A stretch of DNA of 19,184 nucleotides, taken from positions 1 through 19,184 of the forward strand of contig JAGBZE010000027.1 of assembly GCA_017628435.1 (NCBI GenBank), in the 5' to 3' direction. Origin of the DNA: Akkermansia sp. (GTDB lineage: Bacteria; Verrucomicrobiota; Verrucomicrobiia; Verrucomicrobiales; Akkermansiaceae). Positions 6,444 through 14,313 of this stretch are shown here, one piece after another. Below the pieces are notes generated by a model. The model was given only the letters and a program-made list of their open reading frames with translations. It ran no database searches and was not told where the DNA came from. The position numbers and the translations under genes are program-made. The stretch's first letter is position 1. Each line of letters begins with the position of its first letter.

Positions 6444-6473
6444 ATTATATACCCTACCAGCAGCCGGATGCAA
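6444..6473 (-). promoter_or_regulatory. Sigma70-like promoter of aroB, leaderless layout
   Basis: On the - strand TTGCAT (6468-6473) and a perfect TATAAT (6444-6449) are 18 nt apart. Six nt (CCCGCT) separate the -10 box from the preferred aroB ATG, so the transcript should begin at or next to the start codon. The geometry is the same as in front of the lipoprotein gene. A second AT-rich TATACT lies further upstream around 6475-6480 but has no matching -35 box that I can see. Confidence 0.62.
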
Positions 6474-6532
6474 GTATATAACGCGTCAGATACCGGGGCT
6501 GCCAGCGGTTGCCTGATTGTGTGAGAATGAAG

Positions 6533-6561
6533 GAACCCCGCGAGGTTTGCTCGCGGGGTTC
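6533..6561 (-). terminator. Hairpin closing the nuo operon
   Basis: A perfect 12-bp stem, GAACCCCGCGAG with its complement (6533-6544 with 6550-6561), closes on a 5-nt GTTTG loop. It lies about 25 nt after the nuoN stop codon on the - strand. The following bases, CTTCATTCTC, are only moderately T-rich, so termination may be partial or factor-assisted. It separates the nuo operon from the aroB promoter. Confidence 0.75.
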
Positions 6562-6586
6562 GAAAGGATGGTTTGCCGGGGGCTGA

Positions 6587-8035
6587 TTAACCCAGCGTAA
6601 GCAGCGGCATGGTGCCCATATAAATCAGGGCGATGGCGCAGAGAGCCAGCACGATGCTCGTGCACAGGGGAACCTGCAGGGCTGGAACACCCGGCTGCGA
6701 CTTCTCCCAGTACATGGCGCGGAGCACCTTGAAGTAGTAGTAGAAGCCGGCTGCAGCGGTCACCACCATGATGGGAAGCAACCAGCAGAAGGCATCCCAG
6801 TTCTGGATGACGCTGATGACCGTCACAAAGGAGTACAGCTTAACCATGAAGCCCATGGTAAGGGGAACGCCAGCCAGAGAAGCAAAGCATACCGTGATGA
6901 GGAAGGCTGTGCGGGGATTGGTCTTGCCCAGGCCGCGGAAGGCTGCAATCTCTTCGCTGCCGCGCTGGGTGCGCACCATGGCCACAGCGTAGAAGGCGGC
7001 GATGGTAGCCAGAGCGTAGGCCAGCAGATACTTGCAGACGAAGAAGGTAACTGGCCCCTGTAGCTGAAGGAAGAAAATGAGGATGAAACCTGCCTGACCA
7101 ATGGAGGAGTAACCCAGAAGGCGCTTCACGTTGGTCTGGCGCATGGCTCCCAGGTTACCGATAAGCAGAGTGGCTGCTGCCACAATGGCGAAAGTGGTAA
7201 CCAGCACCTTACCAATGAGGCTGCCGGGAACGGCAAACTGGGTAAAGGGCAGGGCCAGGGCGCACAGTACCACGAAACCTGCGGTCTTGGAAGCTACCGC
7301 CAGGAAAGCAGTGGTGGGGGTGGGAGCTCCCTGGTATACGTCCGGAATCCATACGTGCATGGGGGCGGCACCAATCTTGAAGAAGGCACCGGCAAAGAGA
7401 AGCGCGATGGACATCATGAAGCCGATGGCCAGCGAGGGACTACCAGCCACGCCGCCCTTCAGTGCTGCGATGACGGTCTCAGGCCCCAGGTTGAAGGAGC
7501 CAATCATACCGAAGTACCAGGCTGTGCCGTATACCAGGATACCGGTGCTCATGGCTCCCAGAACGAGGTATTTGATGCCTGCCTCAATGGAGCCCTGGTT
7601 GCGGCGGAAGTAACCAGCCATCACGTAAGAGGTGAGGGTAATGACCTCCAGGCTGACGAAAAGCATGACGAGGTCGCGGGCTTGGGTGAGGCACAGGATG
7701 CCAGCACATGCTACCAGCGGCAGGGCGTAGAACTCGCCAGTGCCGTCCTCGTTGTCACCGCCGGCAATGGACTCGCAGCACACTTTCGTGTAGTCGAATG
7801 CCAGAAGGATGGAAAGACCGGTGGCGATGGAGGCGATGCAGCCGAATGAATCAGCGTGTTCGCCGTTGGACAGGAAATAGGCTGCCACGAAGGTGCCCAT
7901 GGCTGCAATGAAGGCATAGATGCGCTTCGGGAGCTTGGGCAGCAGGGCATCTGCCAGGATGAGCAGAGCTGCCAGACCCACCAGGGCGAATGCCGGTGCG
8001 AACTGACACCAGGTGTAGGTTGATACGATATTCAT
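6587..8035 (-). CDS. nuoN: NADH-quinone oxidoreductase subunit N
   Basis: Encodes 482 residues of a multi-pass antiporter-like proton pump subunit of complex I, located in the cytoplasmic membrane next to NuoM and the NuoA/J/K group. About 14 transmembrane segments are expected. Key charged residues are in place: E130 (FVSLEVITLTSYV), K220 (FKIGAAPMHVW), K304 in TM8 (QTNVKRLLGYSS) and K399 (MGFMVKLYSF). The acidic, polar segment at about 85-103 (CCESIAGGDNEDGTGEF) is an extended loop with a double cysteine. It is the last gene of the nuo operon, starting 30 nt after the nuoM stop and ending before a hairpin. Confidence 0.96.
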   Translation of the reverse strand: MNIVSTYTWCQFAPAFALVGLAALLILADALLPKLPKRIYAFIAAMGTFVAAYFLSNGEHADSFGCIASIATGLSILLAFDYTKVCCESIAGGDNEDGTGEFYALPLVACAGILCLTQARDLVMLFVSLEVITLTSYVMAGYFRRNQGSIEAGIKYLVLGAMSTGILVYGTAWYFGMIGSFNLGPETVIAALKGGVAGSPSLAIGFMMSIALLFAGAFFKIGAAPMHVWIPDVYQGAPTPTTAFLAVASKTAGFVVLCALALPFTQFAVPGSLIGKVLVTTFAIVAAATLLIGNLGAMRQTNVKRLLGYSSIGQAGFILIFFLQLQGPVTFFVCKYLLAYALATIAAFYAVAMVRTQRGSEEIAAFRGLGKTNPRTAFLITVCFASLAGVPLTMGFMVKLYSFVTVISVIQNWDAFCWLLPIMVVTAAAGFYYYFKVLRAMYWEKSQPGVPALQVPLCTSIVLALCAIALIYMGTMPLLTLG

Positions 8036-8065
8036 ATGTTGCTCAGTGTTGGGGTGTCAGTTGAA

Positions 8066-9541
8066 TTAAAGGCATGTGGGGGGCACGATGCCGAAGAGAA
8101 CGATGAAGACAGCCAGGAAGCAGGCAGCCACGATGTCCAGTACGGTGAGCTTGGTGGCGCGCTCGGAAGCGGTGCCGACCGGCCCCTCGAAGATGTTGCG
8201 GAAAGCGCGCAGCATGTAGATGGCGCTGATAACCAGCCCCCACAGGGCACCGATGGTGGCCAGCTGCACCGGTCCCATGCCGCCGAAGAAATTGGCAACA
8301 GAGCCGAGCCAGCAATCGCAGGTGGCTGCAGCAGGAGTCCAACCAGCAAAGCAGGATACGAAGATGCTGAATTCACCAGCGAAGTTGGCCAGCAGGGGCA
8401 GACCCACAGAGGCCATGCCAGCCAGGCCAAACAGGAAGCCGAGAGCCGGAAGCTTGGTGCCGAGACCACCCATGCAGTCGAGCTCCAGAGTGCGGGTCTG
8501 GGCCTCAATCTGCCCAGTGAGCAGGAAGAGCATGGCAATGGTGAGACCGTGGGCCAGCATAAGCAGAGCTGCGCCCTGGAAGGCAAGCTCATTATTGCCG
8601 TTGCATGCAATGTAGGCGGCAAATGCCAGGAAGATGTAGCCCATGTGCATCACGGAGGAGTTACCGAGCATATCGTCCAGACGAGTCTGGGAGATGGTCA
8701 CATAACCCACCCAGAGCACGTTGCCCAGCAGGAGAACCAGCAGCCAGTTGTTCCAGCAGCCGAAGAGCTCCTGGCACTTCGGGCCGAACATGGCGGCAAG
8801 GGTGAACAGACCGTACAGACCGAACTTCTTGAGCACGCCGGCATGCAGCATGGCTACAGGCGTGGGGGCGCTGGCATAGGCCGGAGCTGCCCAGGTGTGG
8901 AACGGGAACAGGGATACCAGCGTACCGAAACCTACCAGCAGCAGTGCTGCGATGAGGCAGGGGGATTCCGGCATGATGCCAGCCTGTACTGCGGCTGCCA
9001 GACCGTTGAATGTCCAGGCGTGCATTTCTGTGCACAGGATGAGCAGGCCGGCCAGCAGCACCATAGAGGCCAGCCCTAGGTAGATGGTAGCGGTCCAGGC
9101 AATGTTGCGGCGATCACCACGACCATAGTAACCAATCATGACGAAGGTCGGGATGAGGGCAAGCTCATGGAAGCCGTAGAAGGCAATGATGCTGTCGGAC
9201 ATAAAGGCACCGATAGCACCCGTGCTGATGAGCAGGGCAGAGATGGCCCAGCTGCGCTCAGCATCGGCGTTGGGGGCCTTCATGCCGCATACGGCGGCAA
9301 AGGTAACCAGAATGGCCAGCAGCACCATGATGCGGCTGAGCGGCAGCCCAAGGGTGAGCTGCAGCGGGGTGCCGCAGAAAGAGGTCAGGCATTCAGTGCA
9401 GCAATCAGGAGCCAGCACAGCAAGGGCTCCCAGAATGAGGGATACCGCAGCGCTGATGATAGCTGTGAGACGGCCCGGTGTCTTGAGCAGACCAATGCAG
9501 GCTGCTGCAATCACAGGTACAAGGATAAGCCAGATAAGCAT
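8066..9541 (-). CDS. nuoM: NADH-quinone oxidoreductase subunit M (divergent)
   Basis: Encodes 491 residues of the middle antiporter-like pump subunit of complex I. It has about 14 transmembrane segments. E126 (YGFHELALIP) fits the conserved TM5 glutamate and K239 (VLKKFGLYG) the TM7 lysine. The protein is unusual in two conserved blocks. The usual HTWLPDAHxEAP reads HTWAAPAYASAP at 215-226, and the TM8 motif QTDxKRxxAYSS reads QTRLDDMLGNSS at 285-296, so aspartate D289 stands where the channel lysine is expected. The loop between TM2 and TM3 is Cys-rich (C47, C48, C51, C56), and C408/C410 sit in a later loop. Gaps of 15 nt to nuoL and 30 nt to nuoN show cotranscription. Confidence 0.94.
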   Translation of the reverse strand: MLIWLILVPVIAAACIGLLKTPGRLTAIISAAVSLILGALAVLAPDCCTECLTSFCGTPLQLTLGLPLSRIMVLLAILVTFAAVCGMKAPNADAERSWAISALLISTGAIGAFMSDSIIAFYGFHELALIPTFVMIGYYGRGDRRNIAWTATIYLGLASMVLLAGLLILCTEMHAWTFNGLAAAVQAGIMPESPCLIAALLLVGFGTLVSLFPFHTWAAPAYASAPTPVAMLHAGVLKKFGLYGLFTLAAMFGPKCQELFGCWNNWLLVLLLGNVLWVGYVTISQTRLDDMLGNSSVMHMGYIFLAFAAYIACNGNNELAFQGAALLMLAHGLTIAMLFLLTGQIEAQTRTLELDCMGGLGTKLPALGFLFGLAGMASVGLPLLANFAGEFSIFVSCFAGWTPAAATCDCWLGSVANFFGGMGPVQLATIGALWGLVISAIYMLRAFRNIFEGPVGTASERATKLTVLDIVAACFLAVFIVLFGIVPPTCL

Positions 9542-9556
9542 GATTGTGATAAGCGT

Positions 9557-11404
9557 TTAGAATTGGTATGCAAGAAGGAGGATGAGGATAATCAGTCCCA
9601 TTGCGGAAACGAGCGTGTAGGCACGCAGGGAACCGCACTGCAGCCAGCTGCAGAGGTAACCGATACGAACGGTGAACCACACCAGCGTCTGGCAGATGAT
9701 GCCACGAATGATGTAGCAATCCAGGAACTCCATGACATGAGCGAAGCCCTGCTGCAGACCACCAATGATGACCTTATCGTACAGAGCGTCGATGTAGAGG
9801 CGGTTGCGGAGCGCCTTGGAGATGCAGTTGCCGGCCAGCGGATCCTTGGTGCGCCCGCCCAGACCATAGATGGCCAGAGCCAGCAGGATGCCGAGGGCCA
9901 GGGCGCCCATGCTTACATAGAAGGGGAGCCCCAGAGCAAAGCCGTGTGCGTGGAAGCCGTTGAAGGGTACCAGATCATTGGCAATGAAGCCATAGCCGGA
10001 AATGACGGCCATGACGGCCAGAATCACGAGCGGCAGTGCCATGGTGAATCCTGCTTCCTTGGCGTGCTCAGCGCCGTGGTCACGGGCGGGCCCCATGAAG
10101 GCAACGATGCAGAGACGCAGCATGTAGAAGGTGGTGAGGGCGGCAACGCCGGCTCCAATCCAGAAGAAGACAGGGTTCTTGGACAGTGCGGCATCCAGAA
10201 TGGCTTCCTTTGAGAAGAATCCGGAGAAGCCGGGGATGGCAATGAGGGCGCAGGTGCCCATCATGAAGCAGAGCACGGTAAGCGGCATGCGCTTGGTAAG
10301 ACCTCCCATCTTCCAGATGTCCTGCTCGTGGTGGCAGCAGATGATGATGGCACCGGCACCGAGGAAGAGCAGAGCCTTGAACCAGGCATGCGTGTAGAGG
10401 TGGAACATGGCAGCCTCACCAGCCAGCAGACCAACGGCCATTACCATGTAACCCAGCTGAGAAAGGGTGGAGTAGGCCAGAATGCGCTTGATGTCGTCCT
10501 GCTGCACGGCCATGATGGCAGCGATGATGGCGGTGATGGCACCAGTCCAAGCGATGATGTTGCAAGCGGTTTCGGTGAATGCCTCAGTACCCATGCTTAC
10601 CTGCAGACGCACCAGCATGTATACGCCAGCGGCCACCATGGTGGCGGCATGGATGAGGGCCGATACCGGGGTGGGGCCTTCCATTGCGTCCGGCAGCCAC
10701 ACGTGCAGCGGGAACTGGGCGGACTTACCAACGGCGCCGCAGAACAGGCACACGATGGTGACGGTGAGCACAGCCGGTGCAATGCCGGCAGCCTTGCCTG
10801 CCATATCGGCGAAGTTCATGGTGCCGAAGAATCCCAGGGTGAGCAGAATGCCCAGCAGGAAACCGAAGTCACCCACACGGTTGGTGATAAATGCCTTCTT
10901 GGCAGCATCAGCGGCGCTGGCCTTGTTGAACCAGTGGCCGATGAGCAGATAGGAGGAGAAGCCCACCATTTCCCAGCCGATGAAGGTCATAGCCAGATTG
11001 TCAGCCAGAACGATGGTGCTCATGCTGAACATGAAGATGCTCAGACCGGCGTAGTAGCGGCTCAGGTTAGAGGGATCGCCCTTCATGTAGCCGATGGAGA
11101 AGAAATGCACCAGCAGACCAATGCCGGTGACTACCAGCATCATGCGCATGGCAAGCGGATCCATGACCAGACCGAGGTGCAGGCAGAGCTGCTCCAGGGA
11201 GCAGGGCATCCAGGTGTATACACCCGGGGTGCCGGTCTGCAGACCGGTAAGGTAAGCAATGCAGAGCCCGAGAGTGGCCGCAGCGGAAAGAAGCGACAGC
11301 GTGGCAGCCAGGCGAGGGTGCTTATTCAGGCACACCCAGTCAATGGCGGCAACAACCAGGGGCAGCAGCAGGAACAGCCAGGGGAGATTGTGAATCATAT
11401 TCAT
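9557..11404 (-). CDS. nuoL: NADH-quinone oxidoreductase subunit L
   Basis: Encodes 615 residues, the usual length for the distal antiporter-like pump subunit of complex I with its C-terminal lateral helix. The proton-path residues are conserved: E145 (IGWEMVG), K227 (VGKSAQFPLHVWLPDA), K306 in TM8 (DDIKRILAYST), K343 (WFKALLFLGAG) and K399 (FSKE). The C-terminal part (about 520-615) with NCISKALRNRLYID and a last hydrophobic helix fits the lateral helix and TM16. C68 and C74 fall in the loop between TM2 and TM3, the same place as the Cys cluster of NuoM. The gene begins 8 nt after the nuoK stop; no Shine-Dalgarno motif is seen. Confidence 0.97.
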   Translation of the reverse strand: MNMIHNLPWLFLLLPLVVAAIDWVCLNKHPRLAATLSLLSAAATLGLCIAYLTGLQTGTPGVYTWMPCSLEQLCLHLGLVMDPLAMRMMLVVTGIGLLVHFFSIGYMKGDPSNLSRYYAGLSIFMFSMSTIVLADNLAMTFIGWEMVGFSSYLLIGHWFNKASAADAAKKAFITNRVGDFGFLLGILLTLGFFGTMNFADMAGKAAGIAPAVLTVTIVCLFCGAVGKSAQFPLHVWLPDAMEGPTPVSALIHAATMVAAGVYMLVRLQVSMGTEAFTETACNIIAWTGAITAIIAAIMAVQQDDIKRILAYSTLSQLGYMVMAVGLLAGEAAMFHLYTHAWFKALLFLGAGAIIICCHHEQDIWKMGGLTKRMPLTVLCFMMGTCALIAIPGFSGFFSKEAILDAALSKNPVFFWIGAGVAALTTFYMLRLCIVAFMGPARDHGAEHAKEAGFTMALPLVILAVMAVISGYGFIANDLVPFNGFHAHGFALGLPFYVSMGALALGILLALAIYGLGGRTKDPLAGNCISKALRNRLYIDALYDKVIIGGLQQGFAHVMEFLDCYIIRGIICQTLVWFTVRIGYLCSWLQCGSLRAYTLVSAMGLIILILLLAYQF

Positions 11405-11412
11405 GCTGGTAT

Positions 11413-11730
11413 TTAGTCTTTAAGTGAGTTGAGTGCCGTGCTTTCCACCGTGCGGCGCGCACGGAACATGGCAACGATAAGAGCAAGGCCGATGGCTACT
11501 TCAGCTGCGGCGATGCCGGTGATGAACAGTGAGAGCACCTGGGCATCATACACCGGAACACCTGCTGTGCCCTGTGCGCGGGAGAATGCCACCAGAGCCA
11601 CATTTGCTGCGGTGAGCATCATTTCCAGGCACATGAACACCACGATGATGTTCTTGCGGATGAGCACACCGGCCAGACCGATGGAGAACAGGATGCCTGA
11701 CAGAATCAGGTAATGTGCTAACGGAATCAT
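11413..11730 (-). CDS. nuoK: NADH-quinone oxidoreductase subunit K
   Basis: Encodes 105 residues, standard for this small three-helix membrane subunit that links the quinone-side module to the pump modules. The two membrane glutamates of the proton path are present: E36 (FMCLEMMLTAANVAL) and E77 (AAAEVAIGLALI). Its gene lies between nuoJ (16 nt gap) and nuoL (8 nt gap), the canonical position. A short Gly/Ala loop with TAGVPVYDAQ follows the second helix. Confidence 0.97.
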   Translation of the reverse strand: MIPLAHYLILSGILFSIGLAGVLIRKNIIVVFMCLEMMLTAANVALVAFSRAQGTAGVPVYDAQVLSLFITGIAAAEVAIGLALIVAMFRARRTVESTALNSLKD

Positions 11731-11746
11731 GAGTCAGGATAAAAGG

Positions 11747-12430
11747 TTAGTCTTTGCGAATCTTGCGGGCGAGTGCCACTGCGCCTACCGTGCCGGAAAG
11801 CAAGGCAAAGCCCAGGATGACAAACGGAATGTTATAGTGAGTGTACAGGCACTTGCCAATCAACTTCACGTCGGAGATGGAGGTGGCCTTGGCGGCCTCT
11901 TCTGCAGAGATGGAGGGATTTTCCATGCTGGCAGCTGCGGCTGCATTCAGCTCGGGAAGTGCACCACCGTATTGAGTGCAGGCAGTCGGCTCGGCGCTCA
12001 CCTGGCGGGCATCGCCGATGAGGAGTTCGCCAGCGCTGGCGCACAGGGTCTTGACCGGGCAGGGGGTATCGGTAGCACCGGGAAGGCTGATGGCAACATT
12101 GAAGATGAGACCTGCGGTGATGCCAGCAATGAAGACGCCCACACATGAGTGCCAGCGAATGGACTTGCTGTGGCCTTCGTCGTGGATGTCGAGCATCATC
12201 ACCACGAAAAGGAAGAGCACCAGAATGGCACCGGCATATACGATGAGCTGAACAATGCCCAGGAACTGAGCACCCATGCCGAAGAAGATGGCGGCAACCA
12301 TGGCGAAGCACACGGCCATGCACATGGCGGAGTTAACCGGGTTGCGGTAGGCCACTACGCCAATGGCGCAGAGGATGGCCAGGGCTGCCAATACGCAGAA
12401 CAGAATCTGACAAAGGGATGTTTCAAACAT
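11747..12430 (-). CDS. nuoJ: NADH-quinone oxidoreductase subunit J with long periplasmic loop
   Basis: Encodes 227 residues, about 45-60 more than most NuoJ proteins (165-185). The third transmembrane helix carries the typical QLIVYAGAILVLFLFVVMML (61-80), central to coupling in complex I. The extra length lies between the fourth and fifth helices, residues about 113-190, a Ser/Ala/Glu-rich segment with four cysteines (C124, C130, C151, C194). By the known topology of NuoJ and the positive C-terminus (ARKIRKD) this loop faces the periplasm. The gene sits 9 nt behind nuoI and 16 nt before nuoK. Confidence 0.94.
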   Translation of the reverse strand: MFETSLCQILFCVLAALAILCAIGVVAYRNPVNSAMCMAVCFAMVAAIFFGMGAQFLGIVQLIVYAGAILVLFLFVVMMLDIHDEGHSKSIRWHSCVGVFIAGITAGLIFNVAISLPGATDTPCPVKTLCASAGELLIGDARQVSAEPTACTQYGGALPELNAAAAASMENPSISAEEAAKATSISDVKLIGKCLYTHYNIPFVILGFALLSGTVGAVALARKIRKD

Positions 12431-12439
12431 AACGGTATT

Positions 12440-13006
12440 TTATTTGTACTGGTTCCACTTGTTGACGAGACCCTTGCGCGTGCCGCCCAGACGGTACAGG
12501 GTTTCCTTGTCGCGGATAGCCTGCTTGCGGTCGGTGAGGGTGATGAGGTATTCCTTGGAGAGGAAGATAGCCTGCTCGGGGCATGCCTCCTGGCACATAC
12601 CGCAGTAAATGCAGCGGAGCATGTCGATTTCAAACTTGGCGGGAGCCTTTTCCTGCTTCTGGCAGTTGCTGGTGGGATCCACCTCACCAGGGGTGATGGT
12701 GATGGCGCGTGCCGGGCAGACGAATTCGCAGAGCTGGCAGGAGACGCAACGTTCGCGGCCGTCTTCACCGCGTACCAGGGTGGGGGCGCCGCGGTAGTAT
12801 TCCGGCAGGCGGGAATCCCAGCGTTCATCGGGGAACTGCATACAGACACCCACGCCCTTGGTGCTGAAATCCTCCTTGCCACGGCTCTTGCCGAGCAGAG
12901 AAAGCACCAGGTGGCGCATGGTGATGGCAAGCCCCTTTACGAGCTCGACCACATACACCTTGTCCAGCAGGCTGAACTTGGGTCGTTTAATCTTGATGTA
13001 AGACAT
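12440..13006 (-). CDS. nuoI: NADH-quinone oxidoreductase subunit I (8Fe ferredoxin-like)
   Basis: Encodes 188 residues of the peripheral-arm subunit that carries clusters N6a and N6b and passes electrons towards the last cluster in NuoB. Both binding motifs are intact: C87-x2-C90-x2-C93-x3-C97P and C132-x2-C135-x2-C138-x3-C142P. An N-terminal amphipathic stretch (about 15-40) fits membrane attachment. The linker between the two motifs holds an additional cysteine (C115). The gene is 21 nt behind nuoH and 9 nt before nuoJ. Confidence 0.97.
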   Translation of the reverse strand: MSYIKIKRPKFSLLDKVYVVELVKGLAITMRHLVLSLLGKSRGKEDFSTKGVGVCMQFPDERWDSRLPEYYRGAPTLVRGEDGRERCVSCQLCEFVCPARAITITPGEVDPTSNCQKQEKAPAKFEIDMLRCIYCGMCQEACPEQAIFLSKEYLITLTDRKQAIRDKETLYRLGGTRKGLVNKWNQYK

Positions 13007-13027
13007 ATTCGGTACAGGGAAAGGGGG

Positions 13028-14290
13028 TTATTTGATGAAGTAGAGAACGGCAGCGGCCAGGAAGATGTTGGCCACGGTGATTTCCAGGAAGTAGAGCCAG
13101 CCGAGCTTCATCACCTGGTCCCAGCGGAAGCGCGGCAGTGTCCAGCGCACCCACACGAAGAAGAAGATGAAGGCCAGCAGCTTGATGACGAACATAATCA
13201 GCTGGCAGAGTACAGCCAGCCAGTCGCAGTAGGCGGACAAGGCTGCGTCTGCACCGAAACCGATGGACCAGCCACCCAGGAACAGGGTAACCACCACGGC
13301 GGAGCCGATAACCATGGCCGCATATTCACCCATGAAGAAGGAAGCAAACTTCATGGAGGAGTATTCTGCGTGGTAACCGGCCACAAGGTCGGTTTCGCAT
13401 TCTGCCATATCGAAGGGGGTACGGTTGGCTTCAGCAAAGACGCAGGTCACGAAGATGATGAAGCTGATGCCCAGCGGGAGCATCATGGCCCAGCGCTGCC
13501 AGCTCAGGCCCTCGCCCCACAGGGGAAGCAGGGTCCAGCCGTTGTCTGCCTGGAACTGCACAATCTGCTGCAGGTTCAGTGTGCCGAACATCATGAGCAG
13601 CGGAATGATGGAAAGACCCATGGACACCTCATAGGAAATGAGCTGTGCCGTGGCGCGCAGACCACCCAGGAACGGGAACTTGGAGTTGGAGGACCAGCCG
13701 GCCAGAGTCAGACCGTATACGGAAAGACCGGAGATGGCGAAAATCCACAGCGGACCGATGTCCAGGTTAGCTACGCACATGGAGATATGGCCGTAGCATG
13801 TGTTCACCTCAGAGGCAAACGGAATGACAGCGGCAGCCACCATGGGCGGACCCAGCACCAGCATGGGAGCCAGGATGAAGTAGAACTTGCGCACATAGGA
13901 GGGCGTGGTCTCCTGCTTCAGGAAGAGCTTACCGCCGTCCAGACAGGGCTGGATGAGACCCCAGCAGGGAATCTCGCGATCCAGGCGCAGCCAGGTGCAG
14001 AGCTTGGCAATCCAGCAGGTCTCCGGAATACCGAAGAAGTGCAGCCAGTTCTTGAGGGGCTGCTTCTCCTTGCTGCCGAAACGCTGCAGCAGGAAGAGCG
14101 GCAGACCTGCACGGTTGGGACCGGGACGGTCCTGAATCCAACCGGCCACTCGGCGTTCAATCCACACGGAGAGAACCACGAAAGCCAGAATAACGGCAAA
14201 CATGAGAACCAGCTTGAGCAGCGTATGAATCAGGTAGAACCAGATTTCGTTGCTCATGAGGTCGTTATACCAATTGATGATAGCGTCCAT
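13028..14290 (-). CDS. nuoH: NADH-quinone oxidoreductase subunit H with inserted loop
   Basis: Encodes 420 residues, clearly more than the usual 320-350. NuoH forms the entry of the quinone chamber and the first part of the proton path. Family motifs are present: ERRVAGWIQDRPGPNR at 45-60, the loop TPFDMAECETDLVAGYHAEY at 291-310, and eight hydrophobic segments. About 46 residues (roughly 65-110, containing GSKEKQPLKNWLHFFGIP and C92, C98, C109) are inserted between GPNR and the LIQPCLDGGKLFLK segment that normally follows directly. By known topology this is the cytoplasmic loop between TM1 and TM2, which lines the quinone site. C165 and C172 stand in the periplasmic TM2-TM3 loop. The gaps are 23 nt to nuoG and 21 nt to nuoI. 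Confidence 0.94.
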   Translation of the reverse strand: MDAIINWYNDLMSNEIWFYLIHTLLKLVLMFAVILAFVVLSVWIERRVAGWIQDRPGPNRAGLPLFLLQRFGSKEKQPLKNWLHFFGIPETCWIAKLCTWLRLDREIPCWGLIQPCLDGGKLFLKQETTPSYVRKFYFILAPMLVLGPPMVAAAVIPFASEVNTCYGHISMCVANLDIGPLWIFAISGLSVYGLTLAGWSSNSKFPFLGGLRATAQLISYEVSMGLSIIPLLMMFGTLNLQQIVQFQADNGWTLLPLWGEGLSWQRWAMMLPLGISFIIFVTCVFAEANRTPFDMAECETDLVAGYHAEYSSMKFASFFMGEYAAMVIGSAVVVTLFLGGWSIGFGADAALSAYCDWLAVLCQLIMFVIKLLAFIFFFVWVRWTLPRFRWDQVMKLGWLYFLEITVANIFLAAAVLYFIK

Positions 14291-14313
14291 TTGAGGTATT
14301 GTGTGTTAGCGGT

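Noticed and set aside
6438..6473. TTG at 6471-6473 as the aroB start
   Set aside because: The added 12 residues do not match the family, and the segment overlaps a good -35/-10 promoter.
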